Below, one piece after another: positions 36,810 to 46,288 of a stretch of 64,000 bases of DNA. A program made the position numbers and the translations under genes. The notes under the pieces were generated by a model, which saw only the letters and a list, made by a program, of their open reading frames with translations, had not been told where the DNA came from and did no database searches. Numbering within the stretch: position 1 is the stretch's first letter; every line of letters starts with the position of its first letter. The DNA is taken from positions 28,687-92,686 of the forward strand of contig FOUN01000013.1 of NCBI GenBank assembly GCA_900114885.1. Direction: 5' to 3'. Source of the stretch: Psychrobacillus psychrodurans (GTDB lineage: Bacteria; Bacillota; Bacilli; Bacillales_A; Planococcaceae).

Positions 36810-37590
36810 GTTTATGAATAGAACAATATATAATGTGCAGGAAAAACTGAGTTCTTGAATAATAAACAAATTATAATACCATTACAATTTTCGCGGTCGT
36901 TCGTCAACGTCCTCGCTTCTCTGATGGGTTTTCACTTAAAGCTAATCCCTCTACGTCGCTTTGCGTTCCAATCATCAATTCTATGAATATGCAGGGGCAT
37001 CTAAAGACACTATTCTTTGCAGTTGCTCTATTCGATTCTACATATTTAATCTGTGAATAAGTAAAGTAATTTGGTTGAATTACCCAATGCGCAAGTAAAA
37101 GGTAATAGTCCGCCAGTAAATAAAGATTTTGGACAAGTAAATCCTCCACGAACGCAAGTATTCAGCAGACGGGAGCAAGTAAGCAATTGGTGAGAGCAAG
37201 TAAAGAAAAATCTAGATCAAATCATTCATTAAATATAAAGATATTAATGCTTCTTGAGTATATAAAATCAGTGTTTCTGGTATTTATCGTATAAATTAGC
37301 GTTAGAGCGATCGAAATTGCATCTTTGTGCCGCCTGTTCTATAAACTGGAAGATCTTTTAGCCAGTTTTTCTCTCGGAAAAGTACATGTCGGTTACAAAT
37401 GTTCGTATGTAATTAACTTGTGGAACGGTATATTTATCCATATATATTGAATTCCCAATACATAAGTGGCATTTTTCAATTGGTTAAATACCTAAAACAC
37501 ATGATTTTTTTCCCATTCTATCTTATAAATACAGACGAAACCTATTATTATTGGTAGAATAAGAGGTATCTTTTAGAAAGAGTGATGAAT
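36810..37590. other. Long intergenic region between ytpR and sftA
   Basis: About 780 bp without a supported gene. It holds the third GCAAGTAAA array (37052-37286). On the minus strand the stretch 36904-37000 reads as an open frame ending LALSENPSEKRGR, which looks protein-like, but its upstream part runs into the array, so at most it is a gene remnant. The right end is AT-rich and must contain the sftA promoter. Confidence 0.5.
37052..37286. repeat. Six-unit, 21-bp-period GCAAGTAAA array, copy 3
   Basis: Cores start at 37092, 37113 (CCAGTAA), 37134, 37155 (CAAGTAT), 37176 and 37197, each exactly 21 bp apart. TGTGAATAA begins 40 bp before the first core, as in copy 1, and about 26 of those 40 bases are identical without gaps. 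CTTGAGTATATAAAATCAG and TTTCTGGTATTT begin 56 bp after the last core, matching copy 1. Confidence 0.85.
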
Positions 37591-39897
37591 TTGAATTGGT
37601 TAAAAAAATTATTTGCATCAGATGAAATAGAAGTTGAAGAGGAATATGAACAGCAGCAACAATACCAACAACACAATGTACATTCTACAACGAAGAAAGC
37701 TCCTTTTCGTTTTCCGTTAATTTCAGATGAAGAAAAAAATGGAGCATTATCTGGTTATCCAAAGGAAGAAAAAATAGTTGAAACATATAAAGAGGAACCT
37801 TACTTCAAGGAACCCGAATATAAACCATTACATGAACAAAACTTATGGCAGCAACGTGCACAGCCTACTGTCATACATCGTGCAGAGAAGAAAAAAGTGG
37901 AAGAAGTTCCAGCTATAAATCGAAAGAAAAGAGCATTCACACCTACCGAAGTTCCTTCACCGATTTATGGGTTCTCTAAAGCAGTAATAGAAAATAAAGA
38001 AAAAGAACAAGAGATTATAGAAGAAACAGAACCAAAAAACGAAGCAGTAATTTCGGAAATACTAAATAAACCAGAACCTATAAGTCCAGAACCAGAAGTG
38101 ATTGCTGCAGAAGAATTAGTATATGTAACTGAACTAGAAGAAAATATCCAGGTTGATGTAGTAGAAGAGGATGTACCAGTCACCGAGTTAGTAGAAGGTG
38201 TACAAGCTGAAGTAGCTGTAACGGAAGCATTAGAAAAAAATGAAACTGTTCCTAATACGGAGTATTTAGAAACTGAAAAACCTTTAAAAGAAAACATTAG
38301 ACCTTTTAATGTTCTAATGTTGAAATCAGATAAAAGTAAAATGAATAGAATAGATACTATGAACAAAATATCCCCTGTAGCTAATAAAGCGGTTACTACA
38401 ACAGCGTCAACAATTCCGCGAGAACAAAAACAAGTAATGAATCAGGAATTAAAGTCAATAATAGTAGAAGAGCAAGAAGAGGTCCAAACTAATTATGTAA
38501 GACCTTCTTTTAGTCATTTACTTCCTCCTGAAATGAATGTGGAGGATAGAGAATGGATGGAGGAGCAGGCATTTACATTAGTTGATGCGCTATCTCATTT
38601 TCAAGTTGCGGGTGAAATTGTTCAAATGGTACAGGGACCAGCAGTCACACAGTTTGAAATCACGGTTGGTCAGGGAACAAAAGTAAGTAAAATACGTAAC
38701 TTAGCAGACGATCTCAAACTTGCATTAGCAGCAAAAGATATTCGTATTCAAGCTCCAATTCCAGGGAAGAGCTCTATTGGAATTGAAATACCAAACAGGA
38801 ATTCTCGTGCAGTTCGTTTATCTGAAGTTATAAATACAGATATATTTTTACATTCAGAGTCCCCGTTAGAAGCAGCCTTGGGATTGGATTTAACAGGTAA
38901 ACCAGTCACTCTGGATTTACGTAAAATGCCTCATGGACTTATTGCAGGAGCAACAGGGTCTGGGAAATCTGTATTTATTAACTCATTATTAGTAAGTCTG
39001 TTGTATAAAGCAACGCCAGATGAAGTAAAATTATTACTAATCGATCCTAAAATGGTGGAGCTCGCACCGTTCAATCACATTCCACATCTTGTCAGTCCAG
39101 TGATTACGGATGTAAAAGCCGCAACTGCTGCGTTAAAATGGGCAGTGGAAGAAATGGAACGACGCTATCAATTGTTTGCACATATTGGGGTACGAGATAT
39201 TACTAGATATAATACACTTGCGACAGAAAAGCGACAGTTTGCACAAAAGCTCCCATATATCGTCATTGTTATAGATGAGCTTGCAGATTTAATGATGATG
39301 GCACCAACGGAAGTAGAAGATGCTATTTGCCGAATTGCACAAAAAGCAAGAGCATGTGGGATACATTTAGTATTAGCTACACAACGTCCTTCTGTAGACG
39401 TTATTACTGGGTTGATCAAAGCTAATATACCTACTCGAATTGCATTCTCTGTATCATCACAAATCGATTCGCGTACAATTTTAGACCAGCAAGGTGCGGA
39501 ACGTTTACTTGGAAAAGGAGATATGCTTTATCAAGGGAATGGCATGTCTAGCCCAGTACGTATCCAGGGAACCTATGTCTCTGATGATGAAATTGAGAGT
39601 GTTATTGAATATGCTAGAAGTCAAGGCAATCCTGACTATATGTTTGAACAAGAGGAACTTCTACAAAAAGAAATCACTTCAGAGCAAGATGATTTATTCG
39701 AAGAGGCTTGTCGTTTTATCGTAGAACAAGGTACTGCTTCCACTTCGTTATTACAACGTAAGTTTCACCTTGGATATAACCGAGCAGCACGCTTGATAGA
39801 TGCTATGTATGAGAATGGATATATTACAGAGCAAAAAGGAAGTAAAGCAAGAGATGTATTGTTAACGAGTGATACTTTAGATGAAATTTTTAGTTAA
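37591..39897 (+). CDS. sftA: DNA translocase SftA (FtsK/SpoIIIE family, YtpS)
   Basis: Soluble FtsK-type DNA pump that clears chromosomal DNA from the division septum. 768 residues, shorter than the roughly 950 of B. subtilis. The N-terminal 300 residues are an acidic, low-complexity linker without membrane helices; the motor has Walker A GATGSGKS (453-460) and Walker B VIVIDELADL, and the C-terminal gamma winged helix (FEEACRFIVEQGTASTSLLQRKF) reads KOPS-type sites. I prefer TTG 37591, which gives MNWLKKLF, like the B. subtilis N-terminus; GTG 37582 and ATG 37585 are alternatives. Confidence 0.92.
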   Translation: MNWLKKLFASDEIEVEEEYEQQQQYQQHNVHSTTKKAPFRFPLISDEEKNGALSGYPKEEKIVETYKEEPYFKEPEYKPLHEQNLWQQRAQPTVIHRAEKKKVEEVPAINRKKRAFTPTEVPSPIYGFSKAVIENKEKEQEIIEETEPKNEAVISEILNKPEPISPEPEVIAAEELVYVTELEENIQVDVVEEDVPVTELVEGVQAEVAVTEALEKNETVPNTEYLETEKPLKENIRPFNVLMLKSDKSKMNRIDTMNKISPVANKAVTTTASTIPREQKQVMNQELKSIIVEEQEEVQTNYVRPSFSHLLPPEMNVEDREWMEEQAFTLVDALSHFQVAGEIVQMVQGPAVTQFEITVGQGTKVSKIRNLADDLKLALAAKDIRIQAPIPGKSSIGIEIPNRNSRAVRLSEVINTDIFLHSESPLEAALGLDLTGKPVTLDLRKMPHGLIAGATGSGKSVFINSLLVSLLYKATPDEVKLLLIDPKMVELAPFNHIPHLVSPVITDVKAATAALKWAVEEMERRYQLFAHIGVRDITRYNTLATEKRQFAQKLPYIVIVIDELADLMMMAPTEVEDAICRIAQKARACGIHLVLATQRPSVDVITGLIKANIPTRIAFSVSSQIDSRTILDQQGAERLLGKGDMLYQGNGMSSPVRIQGTYVSDDEIESVIEYARSQGNPDYMFEQEELLQKEITSEQDDLFEEACRFIVEQGTASTSLLQRKFHLGYNRAARLIDAMYENGYITEQKGSKARDVLLTSDTLDEIFS

Positions 39898-40117
39898 TAA
39901 TGTTATCTCGAATAAGATTTCCACTTCAAGGTATGTCAATTTACAAAGTGAAAGTAAGAGTCCAACTGACTATAAAAGTCCGATATAGAGCATAAACAAA
40001 ATGCACCACACCGTGCGGTTTCTTCAATGTTTATTGCATACAGCGTATAACGGGTCAACAGAATGTTGGTCACTTAGGGTATTGACAGGACGCGGCGTTT
40101 TTTGCTTAATTTCAATC

Positions 40118-40141
40118 AGTGGGGTTAAAGAACACCCCACT
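40118..40141. other. Perfect inverted repeat between sftA and murC
   Basis: AGTGGGGT and ACCCCACT, 8-base loop. A T6 run comes 13 bases later, so termination of sftA transcripts here is possible but not typical. The remaining part of the 366-bp gap shows no gene. Confidence 0.5.
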
Positions 40142-40183
40142 AACAGAAGTTTCACTTTTTTAAAGGTTTATACGAATAAGTGG

Positions 40184-40189
40184 TATAAT
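40184..40189 (+). promoter_or_regulatory. Extended -10 promoter of murC
   Basis: TGGTATAAT has a perfect TATAAT and the TGN extension; the -35 region is poor, as often seen with extended -10 promoters. It lies about 75 bp before the murC start. Confidence 0.6.
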
Positions 40190-40263
40190 AATGAATACGT
40201 CTAAATAGGCGCATGTAGTATTTAATGTATATAAGTGGGGCTAATCCCAGGAGGTTTCTACGT

Positions 40264-41565
40264 ATGACAAAGTACCATTTTACAGGCATTAAGGGGTCTG
40301 GAATGAGTCCATTAGCGCAAATCTTACACGATACAGGCTATGAAGTTCAAGGTTCTGATATTGAAAAGTATTTTTTTACTGAAAAACCATTACATGATCG
40401 AAATATAGAAATATTATTATTCGATGAATCGAATATTAAAGAGGGTATGACTATTATTGCTGGAAATGCGTTTCCCGATAGCCATCCCGAACTAGTCAAA
40501 GCTAGAGAGCTTGGCTTAGAGATAATTCGCTATCATGACTTCTTAGGGAATTATATGAGTCAGTTTACCTCTGTAGCAGTTACAGGAGCTCATGGAAAAA
40601 CATCTACTACTGGTTTGTTATCTCATGTATTGAGTGGATACGAACCTACATCCTTTTTAATCGGGGATGGAACCGGAAAAGGTATGTTAAATGCCTCTAA
40701 CTTTGTGTTCGAGGCTTGTGAATATCGCCGTCATTTTTTAGCGTACAATCCGGACTATGCAATAATGACCAATGTTGATTTTGATCATCCAGATTATTTC
40801 CATGATATTGATGACGTATTCCAGGCATTTCAGTCAATGGCGATGCAGGTGAAAAAAGGAATTTTTGCTTGTGGGGACGACAAATACTTACAACAGATAA
40901 AATCGGAAGTTCCTGTCGTTTATTATGGTTTTGGAGAACATAATGATTTTGCTGCACGCAATATCGAAATTACACCAAAAGGTACATCTTTTGATGTATT
41001 TGTACGCAACGAATTTTATGATCGCTTCTCCATTCCGTTGTTCGGTGACCACACTATATTAAATGCTCTAGCAGTTATCTCTCTTTGCCATTATGAAGGA
41101 GTTCCTGCAGATACTATCCAAAAAGGTTTAGAAACCTTTGAAGGGGTCAAAAGAAGGTTTACGGAGACGATAGTTGGTAATGATATTATCATTGATGATT
41201 ATGCTCATCATCCTACAGAAATAAAAGCAACTATTCAATCTGCTAGACAAAAGTATCCAACTCATCAAATAATTGCGATTTTCCAACCACATACTTTTAC
41301 AAGAACTCAAAAGTTTTTACAAGAATTCAGTGAGGCATTGAGTTTGGCGGATCGGGTCTATTTATGTGATATTTTTGGATCTGCGAGAGAGAATGTAGGG
41401 AATTTAACAATTTCAACCCTAGGAGATATTATCGAAGGAAGCCATATTCTAACAGAAGAAAATGTTGAGGATTTGCAGACAAAGGAGCATTCAGTTTTCT
41501 TATTTATGGGAGCTGGAGACGTTCAAAAATATCAACATGCTTTTGAAGCAAAGTTAAATAAATAA
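40264..41565 (+). CDS. murC: UDP-N-acetylmuramate--L-alanine ligase
   Basis: ATP-dependent addition of L-Ala to UDP-MurNAc, first peptide step of peptidoglycan precursor synthesis in the cytoplasm. 433 residues: UDP-binding loop [16 protein letters not shown] (5-20), ATP loop TGAHGKTST (107-115) and [10 protein letters not shown] in the C-terminal domain. ATG 40264 follows AGGAGG by 9 bases; the longer frame upstream has no ribosome binding site. Position between sftA and ytxGH matches B. subtilis. Confidence 0.96.
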   Translation: MTKYHFTGIKGSGMSPLAQILHDTGYEVQGSDIEKYFFTEKPLHDRNIEILLFDESNIKEGMTIIAGNAFPDSHPELVKARELGLEIIRYHDFLGNYMSQFTSVAVTGAHGKTSTTGLLSHVLSGYEPTSFLIGDGTGKGMLNASNFVFEACEYRRHFLAYNPDYAIMTNVDFDHPDYFHDIDDVFQAFQSMAMQVKKGIFACGDDKYLQQIKSEVPVVYYGFGEHNDFAARNIEITPKGTSFDVFVRNEFYDRFSIPLFGDHTILNALAVISLCHYEGVPADTIQKGLETFEGVKRRFTETIVGNDIIIDDYAHHPTEIKATIQSARQKYPTHQIIAIFQPHTFTRTQKFLQEFSEALSLADRVYLCDIFGSARENVGNLTISTLGDIIEGSHILTEENVEDLQTKEHSVFLFMGAGDVQKYQHAFEAKLNK

Positions 41566-41566
41566 T

Positions 41567-41603
41567 AAAAAAGCTTAATCTATTTGGATTAAGCTTTTTT
41601 TTG
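41567..41603 (+). terminator. Terminator after murC
   Basis: AAAAAAGCTTAATC and GATTAAGCTTTTTT, perfect 14-bp stem, then extra T. Confidence 0.9.
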
Positions 41604-41643
41604 AAGGATATTTAAAAGAAAAGTAGTATAGTATAGGTAGGAA

Positions 41644-41668
41644 GTTTAATTTGATTTGATTAGGGTAA
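41644..41668 (+). promoter_or_regulatory. Sigma-B-type promoter upstream of ytxG
   Basis: GTTTAA (41644-41649), 13-base spacer, GGGTAA (41663-41668): matches the general-stress consensus GTTTAA N12-15 GGGWAW with one base difference at most. ytxGH is a sigma-B regulon member in B. subtilis, which fits. It is 40 bp before the ytxG start. Confidence 0.75.
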
Positions 41669-41707
41669 AATTGTATTAAGACATATAAGTTTTTAGGAGG
41701 ATGTACA

Positions 41708-42172
41708 ATGGAAAATCTTTTATACATAGCCGCTATTATAGCAGCGGTTGCATTTCTAATACTTTGTATTAGTTTAGCAATGACATTATTTTCAGTTAAG
41801 AAAACACTTAATAATGTAGCGGGCACATTAGATGGTTTAGAAACAAATCTACAAAATATGACAAAGGAAACAGCTGAACTTCTTCATAAAACAAATGATT
41901 TAGCAGAAGATATACAAGCTAAATCGGAGAAGTTAAATACAGTAGTCGATGCAGTTAAAAATGTAGGAACTTCTGTAAATGGATTTAATCATTCTATTCA
42001 ACGTTTAACAACTTCCGTAACCTCTGAAGTTGAGAAAAATGAAGAAAAAATTGCCCAGGTTGTCCAATGGAGTAACGTTCTATTAGGTGTTCGCGACAAA
42101 TGGAGAGAACGTAAAGCGTTAGAACGTGCTGGATATTATACTTATGAAAACGACAACCATAAACCACTATAA
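41708..42172 (+). CDS. ytxG: DUF948 protein, general stress protein YtxG
   Basis: 154 residues: one N-terminal membrane helix (LLYIAAIIAAVAFLILCISLAM) and a long coiled coil, typical of the DUF948 family. ATG behind TTAGGAGGA. It is followed by ytxH 14 bp later and preceded by a sigma-B-type promoter, so it is probably induced by general stress. Molecular role unknown. Confidence 0.9.
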   Translation: MENLLYIAAIIAAVAFLILCISLAMTLFSVKKTLNNVAGTLDGLETNLQNMTKETAELLHKTNDLAEDIQAKSEKLNTVVDAVKNVGTSVNGFNHSIQRLTTSVTSEVEKNEEKIAQVVQWSNVLLGVRDKWRERKALERAGYYTYENDNHKPL

Positions 42173-42186
42173 TCGGAGGGATTTAC

Positions 42187-42759
42187 ATGACAAATCAAAA
42201 ACAAACTAAACCTAATTACAATGAAGCAACTTATAATCATGAATATTATGCAAACCAATCATCTTATAATCAGCAAGGTCAATCGCATTATCCACCGGTA
42301 CCATATTACAACAGTGATTCACGAGAGGATATTTACCGTGAAGAAGAAGTAAATGGTAAAGATTTTATCATCGGTGTGTTAATAGGTGGTATTATTGGTG
42401 CAACCACTGCATTATTACTAGCACCAAAAACAGGAACAGAGCTTCGTGGAAACCTTTCTACACAGGCTAGTCAGCTTAAAGAAAAGACGATGGACTTTTC
42501 AACAACTGCAAAAGAAAAAACAACTCAACTTTCTAAGCAAATTCAAGAGCAATCTGGACAATTAGTTGATAAAGTAAAAGCCATTAAACCAACTGCCTCT
42601 TCACCACTAGATGACGGTACCGCTTCGTCTGAAGGAGAAGAACCAATGGAATTTATGGAAACAATATCTCATACAACAGAGGAATTAACGGAACAAGAAG
42701 AAAATGCAACAGCAATTGCAGAGGCTATCAAAGAAGCGGTTGCTGAAGAAAAAAAGTAA
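42187..42759 (+). CDS. ytxH: YtxH-domain general stress protein
   Basis: 190 residues with the YtxH motif in the middle: FIIGVLIGGIIGATTALLLAPKTGTELR (about 60-87), a glycine-zipper-like membrane segment. The N-terminus is Asn/Tyr/Gln-rich and the C-terminus is acidic. ATG behind CGGAGGG. Co-transcribed with ytxG. In B. subtilis ytxJ follows; here a different set of genes begins after a terminator. Confidence 0.9.
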   Translation: MTNQKQTKPNYNEATYNHEYYANQSSYNQQGQSHYPPVPYYNSDSREDIYREEEVNGKDFIIGVLIGGIIGATTALLLAPKTGTELRGNLSTQASQLKEKTMDFSTTAKEKTTQLSKQIQEQSGQLVDKVKAIKPTASSPLDDGTASSEGEEPMEFMETISHTTEELTEQEENATAIAEAIKEAVAEEKK

Positions 42760-42773
42760 TTCAATAGAAAATA

Positions 42774-42802
42774 AAAAGGCATTGCGTAAGCAGTGCTTTT
42801 TT
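42774..42802 (+). terminator. Terminator after ytxH
   Basis: AAAAGGCATTGC gtaa GCAGTGCTTTT stem with one mismatch, T6 tail. Confidence 0.88.
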
Positions 42803-42883
42803 GTTTTCTAAAAATTAAAGAGGTAATTTCCTTCATAATATAGAATTTATGTATGAGACAATCATCATTATAGGGGGGAAGTT

Positions 42884-43330
42884 ATGGGATATATTGAGGA
42901 TTTACGAAAAAGTGTCGGCAATCATCCTTTAATCTTAGTGGGAGTTGCAGTTGCAGTAATGAATGAAAGAGGAGAATTGCTGTTACAAAAGCGTAGTGAT
43001 GGTATATGGGGTGTTCCCGGAGGATTTATGGAATTAGGAGAATCTACAGAAGAGACTGGTAGAAGAGAGGTTTTGGAAGAAACTGGAATAGAGATTGGTA
43101 AACTTGAATTGGTGGGTGTTTTTTCTGGGAAACAGTATTTTGTTAAATTACCAAATGGAGATGAATTCTACCCCATTACAATCGCTTACGTTACTAAAGA
43201 AATTAGTGGTGGTGTTCTTAAGGCTGATGGTCAAGAGACAATAGAGGCTAAGTTTTTTACCATAAATGAGTTACCAGAGGGACTTAATCCTCTTATTAAA
43301 AATCTTCTCAGGAAATACCTTTCTTTATAA
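42884..43330 (+). CDS. Nudix hydrolase
   Basis: 148 residues with a complete Nudix box: GGFMELGESTEETGRREV followed by LEETGIE (G-x5-E-x7-REV-x-EE-x-G). Hydrolyses a nucleoside diphosphate linked to another group; the substrate cannot be predicted from the box alone. ATG behind GGGGGGAAG. First gene of an accessory island that replaces ytxJ; two more Nudix genes follow within 3.5 kb. Confidence 0.9.
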   Translation: MGYIEDLRKSVGNHPLILVGVAVAVMNERGELLLQKRSDGIWGVPGGFMELGESTEETGRREVLEETGIEIGKLELVGVFSGKQYFVKLPNGDEFYPITIAYVTKEISGGVLKADGQETIEAKFFTINELPEGLNPLIKNLLRKYLSL

Positions 43331-43436
43331 AGTAGTCAGGCAGAAGGCAACGGCACAAGTAAAATACTTTCACGAAAAAATGCTTTTTGCATAAAATAGA
43401 GTGAAAATGATATTAATTTACTGGGGGGTTATTGAA

Positions 43437-43707
43437 TTGAACAAAAACATTTTTTAATTTTGAACAAGATAATTCGGACCTCCAATCAGACAGTCAAGCA
43501 GCTAAAATCGCTGTCATTGCAGGAGCGATAAGTACGTTTGGCGATGCACTTGCCACTTTGTCTGCGATTCTTGCTATAGAAGAAGAACGACAAGAAAAAA
43601 ATGGTTCTAGTGATAATAGAAATTTACAGAAACAGATTGATAATCTAACTTATGAAATCCAAAAAATAAAAAACCAGATAAGTAATCAGAATCGATACTA
43701 TCTATAG
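43437..43707 (+). pseudogene. Small hypothetical gene disrupted by a one-base frameshift
   Basis: The ribosome binding site GGGGGG precedes TTG AAC AAA AAC at 43437, after which the frame stops. Dropping one base in the following A/T run gives a continuous frame: FFNFEQDNSDLQSDSQAAK, then AVIAGAISTFGDALATLSAI, an LAIEEER segment and a coiled-coil end with NQNRYYL. I remember similar 80-90 residue proteins of unknown function in Bacillus. No in-frame start codon exists downstream of the shift until late in the gene. A sequencing error in the homopolymer is an alternative. Confidence 0.65.
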
Positions 43708-43708
43708 T

Positions 43709-43821
43709 AGTAATCCAATTTGTTTTAACCTTTTGGTAGTACGCTGATTGGATATTATACAGTACTAGGGAATTTCACAGCGCTTACATACTTCAATTAT
43801 TGCATGTATAAGTATGTAAGC
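43709..43821. other. Two hairpins in the gap before the HAD gene
   Basis: ATCCAAT (about 43711) pairs with ATTGGAT (about 43746). Then GCTTACATACTT (43782-43793) and AAGTATGTAAGC (43810-43821) form a perfect 12-bp stem with a 16-base loop. Neither has a clear T-run. The rest of the gap up to 43968 is AT-rich without a gene. Confidence 0.5.
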
Positions 43822-43968
43822 ACAAAATGTATTCTTACAAAGTAGACCAATCATCTGATTTTACATAGTATTCAAATAATAAAAGAAAGTTTATTGAAAG
43901 TATAGTAAAATTTGTTTATAAGGTTCAATCGAAATCACGAATTCTTTTACTAAGATAGGAGACTAATT

Positions 43969-44616
43969 ATGAGAGCCATTATATTTGATTTTGATGGGAC
44001 ATTGGCTAATACTTTGCCCATTTGTTTTTGTGCTTTTAAAAATGTGTTTACAGAATATGATAATAAGGATCTTAGCTCTGAAGAAATAAAGGATATGTTT
44101 GGTCCATCCGAAACAGGTATTATTAGAAACAATTTATCGAATCCTAAAAAGGAAATGGCAATCGAATATTATTATGAAAAGTATTCTGAACATCATAAAA
44201 GTTTAGTAGAGGTTGATCCTGAAATTTTAGAGTTGTTAAGGTACTTGAAAGAGATGGATATAAAAATAGGGATTTTTACTGGCAAGGCAAAAAGAAGCTT
44301 AGATATCTCTTTAAAAGCATTAGAAATGGATGGTATGTTTGACGTTATAATAACAGGTGATGATGTTACAAATCCGAAGCCTGATTCAGAGGGATTACTA
44401 AAGGCTTTATCTCTATTAGAAGTTAATAATTCGGATGCAATATATATTGGAGATAGTGATGCAGATGTGATTGCGGGAGTACAAGCTAATGTATTTACAA
44501 TTGGTGTGCAATGGTTACCAGAGTACCAAACAGCTACATTTAAGGAAACACCAAATTTACTTATAAAAAGTGTAAAGGAATTTAAAAGTTTCTTCAAGGT
44601 AGTGACCAATGAGTAA
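43969..44616 (+). CDS. HAD-superfamily hydrolase (phosphoglycolate phosphatase-like)
   Basis: 215 residues. Motif I DFDGTLANT (5-13) carries the nucleophile and general acid Asp; motif II is FTGKAK, motif III Lys in NPKPDSEGLLKAL, and motif IV GDSDADV. The cap between residues 15 and 85 is the helical C1 type. ATG behind TAGGAGAC. It overlaps the following Nudix gene by 8 bp, so the two act from one transcript. Substrate unknown; nucleotides or sugar phosphates are usual. Confidence 0.88.
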   Translation: MRAIIFDFDGTLANTLPICFCAFKNVFTEYDNKDLSSEEIKDMFGPSETGIIRNNLSNPKKEMAIEYYYEKYSEHHKSLVEVDPEILELLRYLKEMDIKIGIFTGKAKRSLDISLKALEMDGMFDVIITGDDVTNPKPDSEGLLKALSLLEVNNSDAIYIGDSDADVIAGVQANVFTIGVQWLPEYQTATFKETPNLLIKSVKEFKSFFKVVTNE

Positions 44617-45226
44617 AAAGTGGTTAGAGTGGGCAAAAAGAATACAAGCATTATCCCAGTCTGGATTAGCCTTTTCTAAAGATGTTTACGATTTAGAACG
44701 GTATGAAGAATTACGTAATATTAGTATAGAGATAATGGCAGAACATACGGCACTAGAAATGGATAAAATTAGAGATATATTTGCTAATGAAACTGGTTAT
44801 CAAACTCCAAAAGTCGATGTTCGTGGCGTGGTTTTTAAAAGTAATGAGATTTTAATGGTCAAAGAAAATATAGATGATAAATGGGCTTTGCCAGGTGGCT
44901 TTTGTGACATAGGACTGTCCCCCTCTGAGAATGTTGTAAAGGAAATAAAAGAGGAATCTGGCTTTGATGTTGTACCTATCAGGTTAATTGCTCTATTGGA
45001 TAAAAATAAACATCCACATCCACCAGAAGCTTATCACTATTATAAGATATTTATATTGTGTGAAATTATTGGAGGAAAACCTACTATAGGTATTGAAACG
45101 AATAATATTAAGTTTTTTTCCGAAGATAATTTACCGCAGCTTTCTACAAATAGGAATACGGAGTCTCAAATAAAAAAACTCTTTGAATTTTTGAGGAACC
45201 CTGAAAAAGAAACGATATTCGATTAA
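44609..45226 (+). CDS. Nudix hydrolase with N-terminal accessory domain
   Basis: 205 residues. The first 65 residues (KKWLEWAKRIQALSQSGLAF and on) match the helical domain found before the Nudix fold in a group of ADP-ribose-type pyrophosphatases (Nudix_hydro_N). The Nudix box is GGFCDIGLSPSENVVKEIKE followed by ESGFD, where the usual Arg is Lys. It starts inside the end of the HAD gene. YjhB-like proteins of B. subtilis have the same layout. Substrate not predictable. Confidence 0.87.
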   Translation: MSKKWLEWAKRIQALSQSGLAFSKDVYDLERYEELRNISIEIMAEHTALEMDKIRDIFANETGYQTPKVDVRGVVFKSNEILMVKENIDDKWALPGGFCDIGLSPSENVVKEIKEESGFDVVPIRLIALLDKNKHPHPPEAYHYYKIFILCEIIGGKPTIGIETNNIKFFSEDNLPQLSTNRNTESQIKKLFEFLRNPEKETIFD

Positions 45227-45264
45227 AGTAAGGAGCGAGTATATATGAAAGTGAGGTTGATTTA

Positions 45265-45540
45265 ATGAAAAGATATTTAGGCTTGATTTCGTTGTTGTTG
45301 ATCATTTCTTTTATCTTTTTAGGTTTTATTGTCCCTCAAGTATTGCATCCCTTACCTGAGTCATTGGATATTTGGCTGTTGTTACTATTATTATTTGGGT
45401 CATTTTTCGCTGCACTTTTTAGTGTGAAAGGGCGTTTAAAAACAATCACATTACTTATTTCTTCACTTGGTATGTTAGGTTTATTGGTCTTAACTATTTT
45501 CGCAATTGGTATGATATTGTTTGGTAATTTTGGTACATAG
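45265..45540 (+). CDS. Small membrane protein, three predicted helices
   Basis: 91 residues, almost entirely hydrophobic: helices near 4-24, 32-52 and 58-85. No family recognised. The start ATG at 45265 lacks a strong ribosome binding site (GAGGTTGATTT, 8 bases away). It lies inside the accessory island between a Nudix gene and a kinase-like gene, all on the same strand. Confidence 0.65.
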   Translation: MKRYLGLISLLLIISFIFLGFIVPQVLHPLPESLDIWLLLLLLFGSFFAALFSVKGRLKTITLLISSLGMLGLLVLTIFAIGMILFGNFGT

Positions 45541-45563
45541 ACAACAGAGTAAAAGGGGGAAAT

Positions 45564-46220
45564 ATGGATATAATATTTCATGAAATAGCTAATTGGATTA
45601 CAACAAAGGACAAAAGAGTCACGATTGGAATCTCTGGTCATGGTGCATCTGGAAAGTCAACGTTTTCTAATAATCTTATAAAGATTTTGGGGCAGGACTG
45701 TGTGAATTATATCAATACAGATCCTTATATTATCAGTTCTAATCTTAGAAAGTACGCTTTTATCGATTATGAATATAAGAGCCAACATTATCATGATAAA
45801 ATTACAGCTTGTCATCCTGCCGCTCATAATATATTGGCTTTGGAGAGAGATATTCATATGATGAGGGATGGTTTAGACGTTTATACAATAGGTACGAGTT
45901 ACTCAAAGAGCACATTACTTTCTTCGCAAAACAAGATTAATATTGTAGAAGGCATGAGCGTCGCATTTACTAATCCTGATCTGTATGATTTAAAAGTGTA
46001 CTTATATACGGATGGGGAAACCGAATTAATGAGAAGGAGTATACGTGATGTTTCTGAAAGAGGAACAGATATAAATTATTTAAGAAAATCTCATGAGATG
46101 CGGAGAATTCAATATGAATTATTCATGCATCCTTATCATAATAACTTTGATATAGTTTTAAAAAATTCCAATGAAGAGTATATCCTTGAAAAAGATTGTT
46201 TCAATTTATTTGAGAAGTAA
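45564..46220 (+). CDS. P-loop kinase, uridine kinase-like
   Basis: 218 residues. Walker A GISGHGASGKSTFSNNL (about 23-39) followed by an NTDPYII segment typical of the uridine kinase/phosphoribulokinase group, and a lid-like RRSIRDVSERG near 154-164. ATG behind AAAGGGGGA. Substrate unknown; the neighbouring Nudix and HAD enzymes suggest nucleotide or nucleoside metabolism or repair, but this is only an inference. Confidence 0.78.
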   Translation: MDIIFHEIANWITTKDKRVTIGISGHGASGKSTFSNNLIKILGQDCVNYINTDPYIISSNLRKYAFIDYEYKSQHYHDKITACHPAAHNILALERDIHMMRDGLDVYTIGTSYSKSTLLSSQNKINIVEGMSVAFTNPDLYDLKVYLYTDGETELMRRSIRDVSERGTDINYLRKSHEMRRIQYELFMHPYHNNFDIVLKNSNEEYILEKDCFNLFEK

Positions 46221-46288
46221 GCTGTATTGGCGTGTTGGAAGTGGGGTACCAGTCAGGGAAAGCATATTTAATACGAGGAGAGAAATCA

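Noticed and set aside
36904..37149. Minus-strand open frame of 81 codons ending in LALSENPSEKRGR
   Set aside because: Its first half lies across the third 21-bp array, it has no good ribosome binding site and no family match. The protein-like end may be a gene remnant, noted only in the intergenic entry.
43358..43370. A single CAAGTAA word after the first Nudix gene as part of a fourth array
   Set aside because: No further cores occur at 21-bp steps on either side.
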